A stretch of DNA of 64,000 nucleotides from Diadema setosum (lineage: Eukaryota > Echinodermata > Echinoidea > Diadematoida > Diadematidae): NCBI RefSeq assembly GCF_964275005.1, contig NC_092690.1:10606010-10670009 (forward strand), read 5' to 3'. The position numbers and the translations under genes are program-made. Shown one piece after another: positions 46,758 to 58,614 of the stretch (the stretch's first letter is position 1; every line of letters starts with the position of its first letter). Under the pieces are notes generated by a model. The model was not told the origin of the DNA. It worked only from the letters and a program-made list of their open reading frames with translations, and ran no database searches.

Positions 46758-47462
46758 TAATCGATGGAGTATCAATTCTGTGCAGAAAATCCGCACCCAT
46801 GTAAAATGAAGCATTCTCTAGATGCGCTTTTGAAGGACATGTTCGCGTAGATCGGCACCTCTAGCTCCAAGACGAAATGTGGACAAAAAGGAAAGATGTT
46901 TGACATTTCACCGAACTGCAAGATGCAGTGGCTCTTTTTATTTATTTTTTTTTTTTGTAAAAACAAAAGAAAAAAAACAAGGGGGCGTACTTGCGCCCTC
47001 TTTAATTTTGTAAAGGAGCCTCCGCTTTATGGAGTTCCTGGGGCCGCCCTTGAAGCTGTATTTCACCGTAGAATTAGCGAAGGAAGACTCGAATTTGTGG
47101 AGCTGCTGACGATGTAATTCGAAATAAAAATAAAAAAATAGGCCTATTCCTGATATCTTCGTAATGCGCAAATCGATGTGAAATGAAGAGCAGGTGCTTT
47201 TAAAAACTTGGTATTTTTCGTAATGCGTGCATTTGCGCTTGTCAGTATAATCATAGACTACTTTTTGCTGTTTATAAAGTGTGCTGCAGATTCGATGCTC
47301 CAAATCATGGCATAATAGGCCTATATTGATGCGTGAACATTGAAAGACTATATCTAGAGCGAACTATGATGCTCGCGGGGGTGGGAGTGCAGGTCTTTTC
47401 TGCCGCAAGAGCGTTTTAGTCCTTGAAGTCACTGTATAGGCTGTATATTGTTTACAGGTCAC
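46758..47462. other. non-coding stretch with degraded repeat
   Basis: 46940-47050 is a second, diverged copy of the preceding repeat (GTAAAAACAAAAG, GGGGGCGTACTTGCGCCC). I see nothing else. Confidence 0.4.
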
Positions 47463-48288
47463 ACAGACACAAGTTCGCCTTCATATACATGTGGATTAAA
47501 AGAATGCAGCAATGCTAATGAAACATAATCCCGTTAGAGTTTGAAGAAAATCGGACAATCCATTCAAAAGTTATGAATATTGTTTAAGTTTCCGCATTGC
47601 CGCCATCACTGGATGAGAAGACTACTACAGCTTGTGATGTCACGTGTGTATACAATATAAAGAAAATACAAAGAAAATCTACCATATTTTCATTTTTCTT
47701 GCATGATAAAAGAAAAACTTTTAGAAGGCAGATAGAACAATAAAAGTCGAAATATGTATGTTGTTGTTGTATACAAAAAATGCATTTTTTTTTTCTGGGG
47801 GGGGGGGGGGATGAAATCCTGGATATGTTCCCAATATCGTCCTATGCTCAAACTGTAGTAGTCTTCTCATCTAGCAGTGCCACTGCGCAGAAATTTCAAA
47901 AATTCATAACTTTTGAACGGATTGTCCGATTTTCCTCAAACTTTTGCTGATGTGTTCGATATGTAATATTGCCTACTCTCTATAAAAAAAGATCGAGTGA
48001 AAATATTCACTCTTGAAGGAGTGAATAACAGAAAAGAGTGAATTTAGAATGAAATTGGAATGAATTTTGAGTGAACATTTCACTCTTTTTCGATTGACCT
48101 CAAGGATCACTCCAAAATCTTCGAGTGATCCCTGAGGTCACTCCAAAATGAGTGAAAATAAACATTTTCACTCTTAATTCACTTTTTTTTTGTATTCACT
48201 CTTTCAAGAGTGAACATTTTCACTCGATCTTTTTTAGAGAGTATACATTCATTAAATCCACATGTAAATAAAGGTGGACTTATCCTTT
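47463..48288. mobile_element. foldback MITE, family A, copy with nested insert
   Basis: It begins ACAAGTTCGCCTTCATATAC and ends AGGTGGACTTATCCT. The arms carry GAAAATCGGACAATCCATTC and the inverse GAACGGATTGTCCGATTTTC. It is longer than other copies because a 266-bp element (47976-48241) inserted into the right arm and a T-run/G-run lies at 47789-47812. Confidence 0.85.
47976..48241. mobile_element. 266-bp MITE with GAGTGA array
   Basis: CTCTCTATAAAAAAAGATCG on the left is the inverse of CGATCTTTTTTAGAGAG on the right, flanked by TA (47974-47975, 48242-48243). GAGTG or CACTC occurs 14 times in both orientations. Inserted in a family A foldback MITE. Confidence 0.85.
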
Positions 48289-49293
48289 GATATAGCCGTG
48301 GAATGACAACAAGAAAGAACGACTAGGTCTGCCTGGTATCGGGGGGGGGGTCAAGGAACCCCCCCCCCCCCCCCCCCCCGTTTCACGGAGTCTAGTAGAG
48401 CACTTTTAGCCGCCCATTGAATGTCATGGCTGTCGCGTGGAGGATAATCCTTAGTAGGCCTAACCCAATTTACCGAAGGATATTTCAGTTGTGTAGGCCT
48501 ACATGATAGGGTGTTGAGGCCCTATAGTCTGAAAAAGAGGAAACTTTTGAAATCATAGTACAAGTGTATTTTATAACCTTTAAAAAGGTTCGTTTCATAC
48601 AAAGAATTAAGGTCTAGTCCCAGAGAATAGGACGCAACAAAGAATATTAATTTAAAAAGTTAAAGAGATTATTATAGGATCCATCTCTCAATCGTGCACC
48701 GCCACTGAAAATCCCTCTTCACTAATATCAAAATTACACAGGCCTGCATTGGAGGAGAAAATGCTAAGTGTCACCGAAATTAACATATGACTATTTGGAA
48801 AATAAAAGTGGTGCTTTTCAATATGAGAGGGCATGAATGTAAAGAAAACTTTAATGTATGGGGCTTAGTTTAAACGAAAAGCATTGAATGTTCTGCGATT
48901 CTACGCAGCAAGAAAACATAGCCCCGTCCCTATAGAGTGTCCAGCCCCTCCCCCTTGGAAACCCACGTTTCGATCATATCGAGTTTGGCCGGCATTCATA
49001 ATATCTTTTTCTGAATTTCCACCTTATTATCATCAACTTTGACAACCATGAGTAGGACCAAAGAATGTTGAGATTCAGACAAGAATCGACCGTATCCGTC
49101 ATCGTACAATAAATTGTTGACAAGGAAGACACTGCAGAATATTATATTTTATGAAGAGCGCCATCTTTTGGAAGTATTCAGAAAGCAATCCTCGAAACCT
49201 GTGTAAATTGGAACTAACTGTAAGTTACGACAAGCTGTACTGCTGAACCCGGAGCAAAATGTCAGTTCAAGCTTCGACGTCCACCGTCGAACC
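48289..49293. other. non-coding stretch with G10/C21 runs
   Basis: 48342-48379 holds ten G, then ten other bases, then about 21 C, able to fold back or form quadruplex DNA. Sequence from 49100 becomes less AT-rich toward the UBA exon and may be its promoter or leader. No other feature supported. Confidence 0.4.
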
Positions 49294-49370
49294 ATGCGGA
49301 AGGCCAGCGTGAGGCAGAGTGTAACTCCCCTGGAGCTGTTGATGTCCATGGGTTTTCCTAAACATCGTGT
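49294..49370 (+). CDS. first coding exon of a UBA-domain protein, UBASH3/TULA-like
   Basis: ATG at 49294 opens MRKASVRQSVTPLELLMSMG followed by FPKHRV and ends at CGTGT|gtgagtac, a strong donor in phase 2. The LELLMSMGFPKHR segment is the first helix and MGFP loop of a ubiquitin-associated domain. Its position at the extreme N-terminus and the spacing match UBASH3A/B (TULA, STS-1), where the human segments read LDVLLSMGFPRARA and LEPLLAMGFPVHTA. UBASH3 proteins continue with a phosphoesterase fold, SH3 and a histidine phosphatase domain; none is visible to 64000, so the next exon must lie beyond the window. Other UBA proteins cannot be excluded from 26 residues. Confidence 0.5.
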
Positions 49371-50451
49371 GTGAGTACAGAAATATGGGTTTTTATGGAG
49401 GGGGGATACGTTTTCAGCGTTGATTACACGGTGGTTGTCGGAATAGGCATTATGACGCCCACGAGAGGTATGTTATGATTTTGGGTGTTCCGCAGGGAGC
49501 CGCGTCCCGTATTCATCGGGCTAAGTCAACCCGGAAGTTCCGAATTGAGTAACCCCGCGAAACCAAACTGAGGACGTTGTGAGGTTTGGTGTGGCTAGCA
49601 ACACGCACAATCATGATAATGGTCCTATTCCTTATCCCATTTTACACTACCATGCAATATGCATGGCTAGCCCAAAATTCCTGTATGCTTTGAAGCACCA
49701 TTTAGAAAAAGAAAAATCAAAATGTAAACACAACAAATGCTTCATCTTTTGTTGCTCAGGTTGCAATGCAATGTTGTCAGCAGGTGGCTTAACAAATGGA
49801 ACTCTTGCACAATTTATGTGCCTCTGGATCTACATACTGTTGATGCTGTTACCACACAATTGTTTGTACAATGACATCAATGATCTTTAACTGTAAAGCT
49901 TTAACAACATTTATTGATACGTTTGTATCATTAATGTAAACCCAATATGTGCTCATGGACATGGTGCAGGCAGTCAAGGATGGTGATAATTTGGGGACTT
50001 TATAGGATGGCTGTAAACCCAAGTGTAGCCAGTACTCGTGAAAAGAAGAGCTTCCAACAGAGACTCATAAAACAACATCCACCACTTGATCTGAATAAAA
50101 GTTTACCAGTGAGAATACTTGAGTGCAAGTGTTTAAACTTGTTAAATGTTATGATATGAGATTACAAAGCCGAATGTTTCAAATATTTACAAAACATTTA
50201 ACATTGCCGATGTAAAACATAATATAGCCCAGTGACAATGTCATTGGTCTAGCATTGTAGCACATGTAATGAGTACCTGGTAAGCTGTTTCCCATGTGTA
50301 TACCACATACCATTAAAGTCACAGGTAAAAGAAATACAGGGCAGGAGAGAGAGGGAGAGCTGGGGAGATGAATTGAGATCATCATTTTTCTAATAGATTA
50401 TTGTCCATGTCCTGATTATTCGACTATTCCATGCTAAGCAATGCTCTTTAA
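49371..50451. other. non-coding, possible first intron
   Basis: AT-rich sequence with no supported gene. A frame of 103 codons at 49579-49890 has no family resemblance. Confidence 0.4.
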
Positions 50452-50866
50452 AGGGATGGTACAGTATTGGTGGAGATGAGAATTGGGCTTTTAACTTTTT
50501 GCAAGATACCAGTACCAAGAAAACACTTTAATAATATGATATAGTACAGAGCATACCATTTTAAGAGGAATTCAAAGTTTATTTGATGAAAATCGGGTTT
50601 GGAATGACTGAAACATCCAAAAACAAAGTAAAACAGAGCGATCGTAATACAAGTATGGGTCCCACACTTTATTAGAATTGCTCTTTTCTGGATATCTCAG
50701 CCATTTCAAAACCAATTTTCCTCAAATAAATGTTGAATTCCTCATAGAATTACATGCTCTTTCATATTTCATAAGAGGTTTCCCATTATCTCACCAAAAA
50801 ATGTTAGAAACCTGAAGTTAGGTCTCAACCAAAACTACAACATTTTGTACATTGTATATGATCCCT
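50452..50866. mobile_element. foldback MITE, family B, full copy
   Basis: The ends AGGGATGGTACAGT and ATATGATCCCT are flanked by TTAA (50448-50451, 50867-50870). The interior arms TTTGATGAAAATCGGGTTTG and its inverse surround TGGGTCCCACACTTTATTAG. Other copies: 18183-18395 (truncated) and about 58000-58335 (diverged). Confidence 0.8.
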
Positions 50867-52436
50867 TTAATGAAACTTGGAATTGTGATTGTGCCATGAT
50901 ACATCCGTACACACCAATACTGCCATCATTCCTTGCCAGCCACCATTTCTTACATTGTAGGTATACAATTTGACTTTTTGTCCAGCCAGTTTACAAGTTG
51001 TATTTTTTTTTTAATTGCTGAAATTCCCTATTCTGAAGTCGAAAATAATTTTCATGTGGTTTTAAAACCGGTAGTGTTCAGTTCTAGGGCAATTACCCCA
51101 GACCATTCCCCTGACCCTAACCCTAATCCTCAACCTACAATTGTAATCCTAACCCTATCCCATTAAACTCTAACCTTATCGCTAACCAGTAATTAGCTGG
51201 GGGGGGGGGGGGGGGAATTGCCCTGATACGCAGTATTCTTTTGGAATACTCATTGTTGTGTTTCATTAGTTACAGTTTGTTATTTCGAAGGTTCATTCCG
51301 AATCTGGAAATGAAATAAGGTTCATTATTCTGAAGATTCCATCTTAATAGAAAAAAAAAAAGAAGAGGAAAAAAAAAAATGCCTGAATCGGGCAAGCAAG
51401 AAGTTTTGCAGCCACTCTTTTTCACATTTCCCCTCTTCAAACTCACAAAGTCAATCCTTATTTTGTTTTCTTAGTGAACATGTGATCCTCTTCTGGTGGC
51501 AAATCATTACAGGTTAATTATTATATCTTTATCTACATGTATATTGTACATAAGAGTTTTTAGACAAACAGAGCAATTTACAATAGTTTAGGCTGTGTCT
51601 TCTTCACATTCCTTGGATCAAAAGTTTTACCTGGTACTTTAGGAGAGAATGAACCTATCATTTAAATGTGTTGCTTGATTTTTTAATGGGTATATTTCAC
51701 ATTTTACATTTGCCCTGAGTGTTGAACAGAAAGTACACTGAAGATTTGTATTTACATTGCATTAACTGAATGCCTTTTGGCACGTATGCTGTGCCTGTAA
51801 CTGGAATTAGAGTCATGTGTGCAATTTTGCAATAATAAAATGTTGGAAGAAAAAAAAAGATGGACAGATATTATTGTTTCAAGGTCAAACAGTATTCAAA
51901 AAGTATTGTAAATTTAATTGACAGGGTTTTGCTAAAGACATATCATAGCTCTTTACATAAAATTTAGAGTACCGGGTAGAGAAAAACAAACATACACGCA
52001 CACATTAAAAGTGATCCTACGGTGTATACTCTCTATGATATCAGGTGGTATTTTAACCTTCAGCATTTTTACGACCATCCAATACCACCCTTAAAAAAAA
52101 AATAATAATAATCTTCACAAGAATTTCAGAAGGCATATCATGTTTTCAGTCTGTCAGTCACGATACTTCGTACAAGAAATCATGACATTGCGACAGCTGA
52201 CAGCCCGCAATACACTGTATCTTGATTTGATACTGAAACCAGTAATGGCATACCAGATGGACCCGTGGTAATAGGGCTCAACATAAACTTGCATGACACA
52301 ATGTATCATGATCATCATACTCAGTCCCATACAAATGTACCAAGGTATGTCTCTTATAACACCTTTATACCATTTAATAACTGATAGAGGTTTCACAAGT
52401 CCACATGTCCTGTATAATCATGCATCCACATATTAA
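50867..52436. other. non-coding stretch with telomere-like and G-run tracts
   Basis: 51111-51190 contains degenerate CCCTAA-type units (ACCCTAACCCTAATCCT), an interstitial telomere-like tract or simple decay product. A run of 17 G follows at 51199-51215. A-runs lie near 51350-51380. No gene supported. Confidence 0.45.
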
Positions 52437-52999
52437 AGGACAAGTTTACCTTCATAGACATGTGGGTTTTGTGAATGTAGCAATATTGGCAGAACACATC
52501 AGTGAGGGTTTGAGGAAAATCTGACAATCCGTTCAAAAGTTATGCATTTTTTAAGTTTTTGCTCAGTCACGACTGGATGAGAAGACTACATGTACTATAG
52601 CTTGTGATGTCACATGTGTACATTATAAAGAAAGCATAAAGAAAATTCAACATATTTTTACTTTTCTCGCGTAACAAAAGAACACTCGACTTCTCTCTTT
52701 CAGAAGGCAAGGGGAATAATATTACCCTTAACATACATCAGTAGCAAGTCAGAGAAATGTGCACTTTATTCAAAAAGTTAAGTTTTGTGAAATTCTCTTT
52801 TTATTTTCCCTATATCATTGTACGCATGTGACATCATACACGGCGCAGTATAGTCTTCTCATCCAGCAGTGACTGCGCAGATACTTAAAAAATTCATAAC
52901 TTTTGAACGGATTGTCTGATTTTCCCCAAGGTTTCCCTGATGTGTTCTACATTGCTGCATTCAAAAAAACCCACATGTCTATGAAGGTGAACTTGTCCT
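52437..52999. mobile_element. foldback MITE, family A, full copy
   Basis: AGGACAAGTTTACCTTCATA to AGGTGAACTTGTCCT, flanked by TTAA at 52433-52436 and 53000-53003. 563 bp. Long imperfect inverted arms and a central GTGCACTTTATTCAAAAAGT region shared with the copies at 8580 and 60018 (the latter in the other orientation). Confidence 0.9.
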
Positions 53000-53124
53000 T
53001 TAAGTAATGTGGACACTTGCAGGGACACCACAGGCAGTTCTAATGACTGTCCACTATATAATAGAATTAGTATCAAGTCATGAATTTGCTGTAAAATGGT
53101 AAGGGATTACAAAATCCTTATGAA

Positions 53125-53374
53125 TACTGTAAAACCAAGGAGGTACTAGGCGCCTAGTACCTCCTTGGTAAAACGAGGAATGTTCACGTGCATTTTAATT
53201 TTGCGAATTTCGCGAGCGCGAAGATTCGCGAAATTAAGATGCACGTGAAATCTCTTGTCTACACTATAAAGATTGAATGCCAGTGGCAGCTCGCAAAAAT
53301 TTCATGCCGCAAAAAAGGCCATCGGCTCCAATTCGCGAAAAATTCATGCCGCGAATATACCGTGTTTTACAGTA
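53125..53374. mobile_element. MITE, TACTGTA/CGCGAA family, copy 4
   Basis: TACTGTAAAAC on the left and GTTTTACAGTA on the right. The interior is dense in TTCGCGAA, TTCGCGAGCGCG and CCGCGAA. A 34-bp perfect palindrome interrupts its left end (53135-53168). Confidence 0.85.
53135..53168. repeat. 34-bp perfect palindrome, insertion-like
   Basis: CCAAGGAGGTACTAGGC is followed directly by its exact reverse complement with no spacer. TAAAA occurs on both sides (53130-53134, 53169-53173), as a 5-bp target duplication would. The palindrome is absent from the other three copies of the host MITE. Confidence 0.85.
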
Positions 53375-53840
53375 TTCAAATGAGTGAGTTGATGATGTCA
53401 TACCCTCACAATTTTTGATATGAGGTATATAAAGTCAGAAAAGAATATTATTTTTGGCCAGTTATACAAGTAATACAAGTATGTTCCCATACTAAGATAT
53501 ATCAGAGTTTATATAACACACAGTGTATTATCTTCTTTTTCATTTTGGGTGGTTTTAAGACAAGTTTACAGCTAAAATATGAGATTTTTGTCATTTCTGT
53601 ATGAAATGAATAAAAGATGTGAGAGCATGACATCGTCAACTTGCTCATCTGAATATTCATAAGGACTGATCAAGAAGTGATTTCCTATATTACATGTGAA
53701 ATTTGAAATGTCATATCTTCTTTATTTCTGCTCTGATTGTTGTCATTTTTGTATTATTCTGAAGGTAATATTTTTCTCTTTCTTCTGAAGTTCATCATTT
53801 GTTGGGTGGATTTCCTCTTTAAAGGCATACTTTGCTACTG
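53375..53840. other. non-coding stretch
   Basis: AT-rich sequence with no gene, repeat or structure that I can support. Confidence 0.4.
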
Positions 53841-54629
53841 AGGTTGTTTTCACACATACTGAGAGTGCATAATTTGAAACAGTTTGTAATGACGCATCAC
53901 GAGAATCATGATTTAAATAATGGCTTTTCGCCATGGCACACATTATATGTACATGCAAACTGGAATTGTGGAGGGTGATTTGAATCGTAATTCCAATTGT
54001 GATTTAAATGATGGTCCGGAGGTGTTTCAGAAGTACAATAGGAAGCAGTCGTGTGCATGGATTGACCTCCAAATCGTGTTTTTGGGGTGGAGCTTATAAA
54101 TGGTGACCTTTCAACTGTTTCTGCAGAATAACTTCCAGGGAATAATTTTCTATGCAACAATTTGCTATGCATTTTTACACCATTGCAACACAAGCTATTT
54201 GTATGAAACTTTTGTGTAGCAGTTTTCTTCCATAGAAGTGTACAGGATACCATTTGAAATATTGTTCATCTGCTGATATTGCTAATCAAATTTGAGTCGG
54301 AAAATTATTCCCTGACTTCACTCCTCAAATGCTAGTTCTGCAGTCAATGTACACACTACCTACTGCGTAACCCGTTGAGGACAGTTTAATTTTGCTACAA
54401 CATGCATTTCCTATAGATACCATCCCAAGTATACTCGGGACTCGTCCTCAGTGGGTTAAGAGTGATAGATGGAGACTCAGAAAGAAGCCACACCTCTTCT
54501 CCTTGCCCTGAAATTAAAAGCCACAGAATTCGCAAAACCTTCCTAGGTCGTGTGCACAAACGATACTTTGAATCGTATTTTGTAATTCAGCATTGCAGTA
54601 ACGCTTCTAGACTGGTGTGAAAACAGCCT
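53841..54629. mobile_element. 0.8 kb element with AGGCTGTTTTCACAC ends
   Basis: AGGTTGTTTTCACAC on the left is inverse to GTGTGAAAACAGCCT on the right (14 of 15). The inner right side reads, reversed, ATGCTGAATTACAAA, and the same block occurs in the fragment at 62527-62650. A 91-bp MITE (54368-54458) lies inside. Confidence 0.6.
54368..54458. mobile_element. 91-bp MITE, TAACCC/GGGTTA family, copy 2
   Basis: TAACCCGTTGAGGAC to GTCCTCAGTGGGTTAA, a clear inverted pair around GCATTTCC. Same family as 33873-33965. Confidence 0.75.
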
Positions 54630-54834
54630 TAGTTTTGTGCGCTCATAAAACAGGAAATCATGAGTGATGATGGATCCTTCCACATTTTTTTACATGTATT
54701 ACAGCCCTGTAGTCATCATAGTACTTGTTATGAAATGCTACGTACGTGTGATCCGAAGTCATGTTGGCGTGTTTCCTCATCCAGTGGTGACTCTTGGAGA
54801 ATATCAGCCTGACTGAGCTGATATCTCTACTTAA

Positions 54835-55219
54835 AGGTCCAGTTTACCTTTGGGAGCAGTGATTTTAAAAATGTTCAAGATATCACATTTGATGCATATG
54901 TGTAGGTCTGTTGTATCACAAAACATCCTACCATATAAAATTTTTGCAATAAAGCCTAAAATATAAGGAAATATCAGTATTTTTCTCAATAAACCGTAAC
55001 TGTAGACGGTTTATTCTGGAAGCATTTTTATTATAACTATTGTTCACATTTTGTGTATTTAACAATACTTTACATCGATTATACGGATTCAAATTCTACA
55101 TCGATTATACGGATTCAAATTTTTACAGTGGTTGTTTCTATCCCTAACTCACATTTTAGAACTATTTTAAAGCACTAATGCTGGGGTTTTGTTTCATCTG
55201 CAAATTGTAAATTATGCCT
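54835..55219. mobile_element. MITE, family D, TTAA target
   Basis: The left end AGGTCCAGTTTACC and the right end, reversed AGGCATAATTTAC, are flanked by TTAA (54831-54834, 55220-55223). A 26-bp unit, TACATCGATTATACGGATTC plus AAATT, is tandemly doubled near 55072-55122. Confidence 0.6.
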
Positions 55220-56160
55220 TTAACCCACTGCATGCCACATCAATTTTGTATCCCTACATGTACACACACATACAATGTACGGTGTGTAATACAGCTGTAT
55301 ATTAAATGTATGAAATATGAGCATGTTTGACTCATTGGCGCAGAAGGTGTGAAAGCACTCTGAGCACTGTTTACATTTTACAAACCAACAACCAAATATG
55401 AGCATGATGCTTGTTGTACATTCCCCATACCGGTAGTACACAAGTGTTGATGTGACGCCTACACTCATGCATTGTACGGTACATGCCACCACGTGTGATC
55501 ATGTATTACAGCATCAGACACTGTGACTGTTAATTGATGAGGCCAGGTGATTGATAGGGTGTATCTAAAAGTCATTTCAAAGAAGATTCGGTGGTCTGTG
55601 ATGAGTATGGATGGTGCGCTCTTCAGCATCTGTACCGACGACCCATTGAAAATTTATGATTAGATGAAGATTGAAGATTGTCTTCATCAAATCCGACGCC
55701 TGTTTTGTTGTCTGGCCTTTGCCAGTCTATTTCAAATATGATGATTGTTTTTAACACATACTGTATCATTGAGGAGTTCCCCCCCCCAAGGATATCAAAT
55801 ATTTAAATTAAATATTTTGCTACCGGTGTTTCTGTTCTCCCCCTCCACCCCTCGCCCCCCCCCCCCTTTAAGGTGCTCTACATGAAATAGCCAACAATAG
55901 ATGGGGGGGGGGGGGGTACTGTCTTTTCCATTACAATTGATTAAAAACAGTCGGTCAAAGTTACAAATTAGTCTCACTTCAAGTCTTGTATTCTATTTCT
56001 AATAGTTTGCTGACATTCAGACTTTTCCATCATAGAGCTATTTCCAACTACAGCCTGACATTCTCATGTTTTACAAAAGTAGGATTGCTTTTCTGTTGGA
56101 TGTAGGCCAATTTCTGGAACCGAAGTTACAAGATATTGACAACTTCTTGAATATTTTATT
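55220..56160. other. non-coding stretch with C- and G-runs
   Basis: C-runs near 55780 and 55855 and a run of 13 G near 55903. No gene supported. Confidence 0.4.
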
Positions 56161-56941
56161 GTCCCCGCCGAACGAGTTCGAGCAGGGGACTATGAAACGG
56201 GCTCCGTACGTGTGTGTGTCCGTGTGTCCGTCCGTGTGTCCGTCCGTCCGTCCGTCCGTGTGTCCGTGTGTGCGTCCGTGTGTGATCAAAATGTTCAAAA
56301 TGCTACTCCTTCGCCATTTCTAACCCGATTTTGATTCTGTTTGCTTTATATGATAGCACTACATGGGAGCTTTGAAACTTCTATACAGAATTTCAGTTGT
56401 GACCTTTGACCTTGACCTTTGACCTATATTGTACATTTTGCTTCAAAATGCTACTCCTTCGCCATTTCTAACCCGATTTTGATTCCGTTTGCCTTATATG
56501 ATGGCACTAGGTGAGGGCTTCAAAACTTCTACACAGAATTTTGACCTTTGACTTCTTTGACCTTTGACCTTGATTTTTGACCTATATTGTACATTGCCTA
56601 CAAAATGCTACTCCTTCGCCATTTGTAACCCGATTTTGATTCCGTTTGCTTTATGTGATGGCACTAGGTGAGGGCTTCAAAACTTCTACACAGAATTTTG
56701 ACCTTTGACTTCTTTGACCTTTGACCTTGATTTTTTTATCTATATTGTACATTGGCTACAAAATGCTACTCCTTCACCATTTCTAACCCGATTTCGATTC
56801 CGTTTGCTTTATGTGATGGCACTAGGTGAGGGCTTCAAAACTTCTACATAGAATTTTGACCTTTGACCTCTTTGACCTTTGACCTTCATCTTTTTACCTA
56901 TATTGTACATTTTGCTACTGAATGCTACTTCCGGCGGGGAC
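56161..56941. mobile_element. DNA element with GTCCCCGCCG ends and internal minisatellite
   Basis: GTCCCCGCCG (56161-56170) and its exact inverse CGGCGGGGAC (56932-56941) bound the element. After a CCGTCCGTCCGTCCG-rich start come four units of about 158 bp beginning near 56301, 56449, 56606 and 56764, each with TGCTACTCCTTC, CATTT.TAACCCGATTT and several TGACCTTTGACC blocks. I recall this as a repeat found in several marine invertebrates. No coding capacity. Confidence 0.85.
56400..56425. promoter_or_regulatory. two abutting DR1 nuclear-receptor sites
   Basis: TGACCTTTGACCT at 56400-56412 is followed directly by another at 56413-56425. Each is the reverse of AGGTCAAAGGTCA, the DR1 consensus bound by HNF4, RXR and COUP-TF. 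More copies recur in each minisatellite unit. Binding is inferred. Confidence 0.5.
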
Positions 56942-57222
56942 ATATATTACGCACCGCGTAATTTCTACTTTTCCTTGTTAATATTGTCATTTCTTGGGGG
57001 GGGGGGGGGTGGCAGGGAAGAAAGGTGTAGACGAATTTTCTTTCAGCTTGTGGTCAGTGACGTCCTGTCCACTGTGCTACCGTCTAGCAGGTGCTGGGTG
57101 ATCGAGGTATCTAACTTGATGTTCGTCCAAAGAGCAATTGGCAGTGTATTCTGGGAAGTGACGGACCAGTGTTTCCTGTGCTCATCCTGTGGTGTTATCA
57201 TAAAACCTAATAACTCTTTATT
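56942..57222. other. spacer between two elements
   Basis: Contains a run of 13 G near 56997 and a moderately GC-rich stretch without a recognised feature. Confidence 0.4.
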
Positions 57223-57999
57223 GGGCAAGTCCAAGATAAGGTCCCCTCAGAAGGCAAAATTTCATCTTTGCTCAATATTGACATGTTTGGTATCATTTTG
57301 AAGCTTATGAGTTGAAGTTCTGATTTCCATGGAGGAAAAAATGATATTATGTAAATTTATGCAAATTTCAAGGGCTTCATTTCAATACACTAAGTATGTA
57401 AAGTACAGCGTTACGGACGTATGCTGGGACATTTATAAAAATTCATATTAATTCAAAGGAAAGCAAGTGATATTTGATTATTTGGACATAAGAAATTCAT
57501 CAAATAGTTTAACTTAGTATGAAAATTTTGGGATTATGCAAATGATCATGCAAATTAGCTTATGTCCTATCATGACATGTCACATACGTAACAAATTGAG
57601 GTCATTTTTTAAGGTTTTTTCTGAAATTGCTAAAGTTATTTGAGTGCCCTTCTAGGAAGTTCTAATTTATTTTTTAAAGAATTTAAATACCATAGAAAGA
57701 AGAAAAGATAGTAAAAGAAATATTTTTTATTAGGCAATTAAATAATGTTACATAAACTGGGACAAATGTGTTACGTATTGGACATCCTCATACATATTTC
57801 ATGTGAATGCATCCATTAGCTAGCTGGGAAGGTCTCTCAGTACATAAATGGTCAATCATCCTGCAGAAAGCATCCCAACTTTGCAGCTACATAAACTTAT
57901 GAGTTAATATAGATGCTTGAAACTATACATGTACAGATGTACTTGACAACAATTTTCAGAAAGGGGAGGGGGAGATGGCAAAATACACAATGAGTTATA

Positions 58000-58335
58000 G
58001 TTTTCGTAGAAATGGGGATTCAGTTTTCAACATTTTACAAGATGATTAGAAACCACTTACATGAATTATTAAAGAGCATACAATTCTAAGAGGAATTTAA
58101 AGTTTATTTGATGAAGATCCAATATAAAATGGCTGAAATAAAAAAAAACAAAGTAAATAAAGTGGTCCTAATAAAAAATGGGACCCACCTTTTATTAGGA
58201 CACCAGGTTTGTGGATATCTCGGTCATTTCAAAATGGAGTTTTGTCATGTTAACTTTGAATTCCTCTTAGAATTGTATGCTCTTTAATATTTCATAATTT
58301 TTCTATTGCAAGTGATTATAAATGAATTGTCCTTA
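58000..58335. mobile_element. foldback MITE, family B, diverged copy
   Basis: Shares TTATTTGATGAAGATC, AAATGGCTGAAAT and GGGACCCACCTTTTATTAGG with the copy at 50452-50866, and its right arm carries GAATTCCTCTTAGAATTGTA. The ends are decayed. It lies inside the 2.2 kb element. Confidence 0.7.
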
Positions 58336-58614
58336 TTCAGTTTTTAGTAGTTAGCCATGGTAAAAATTATGGGTATACATACATGTACAGAGGTGTGACT
58401 CGAATCAATGACCTGATTGCTAGACAGACATCATATCTACAATACTCGATTACTGGGGTTCCAAGCAGCAGGTATTGCATATTTATTGAAATTAAATTTA
58501 TTTCTTGTGTCAAGTTGTTTTTTGTCGAAACTGAATGGCAAACTGCCCTTCATCAGTGGAAATAAACACTTTACCATTCAATTTTTTTAGTAGTAACTAT
58601 CCTGATAAAAATAC

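Noticed and set aside
51111-51190. True telomere
   Set aside because: Units are degenerate and few, embedded in ordinary sequence with genes on one side; at most an interstitial tract.
56066-56323. Frame rich in VCPSVRPS repeats
   Set aside because: Translation of the CCGTCCGT-rich start of a transposable element.
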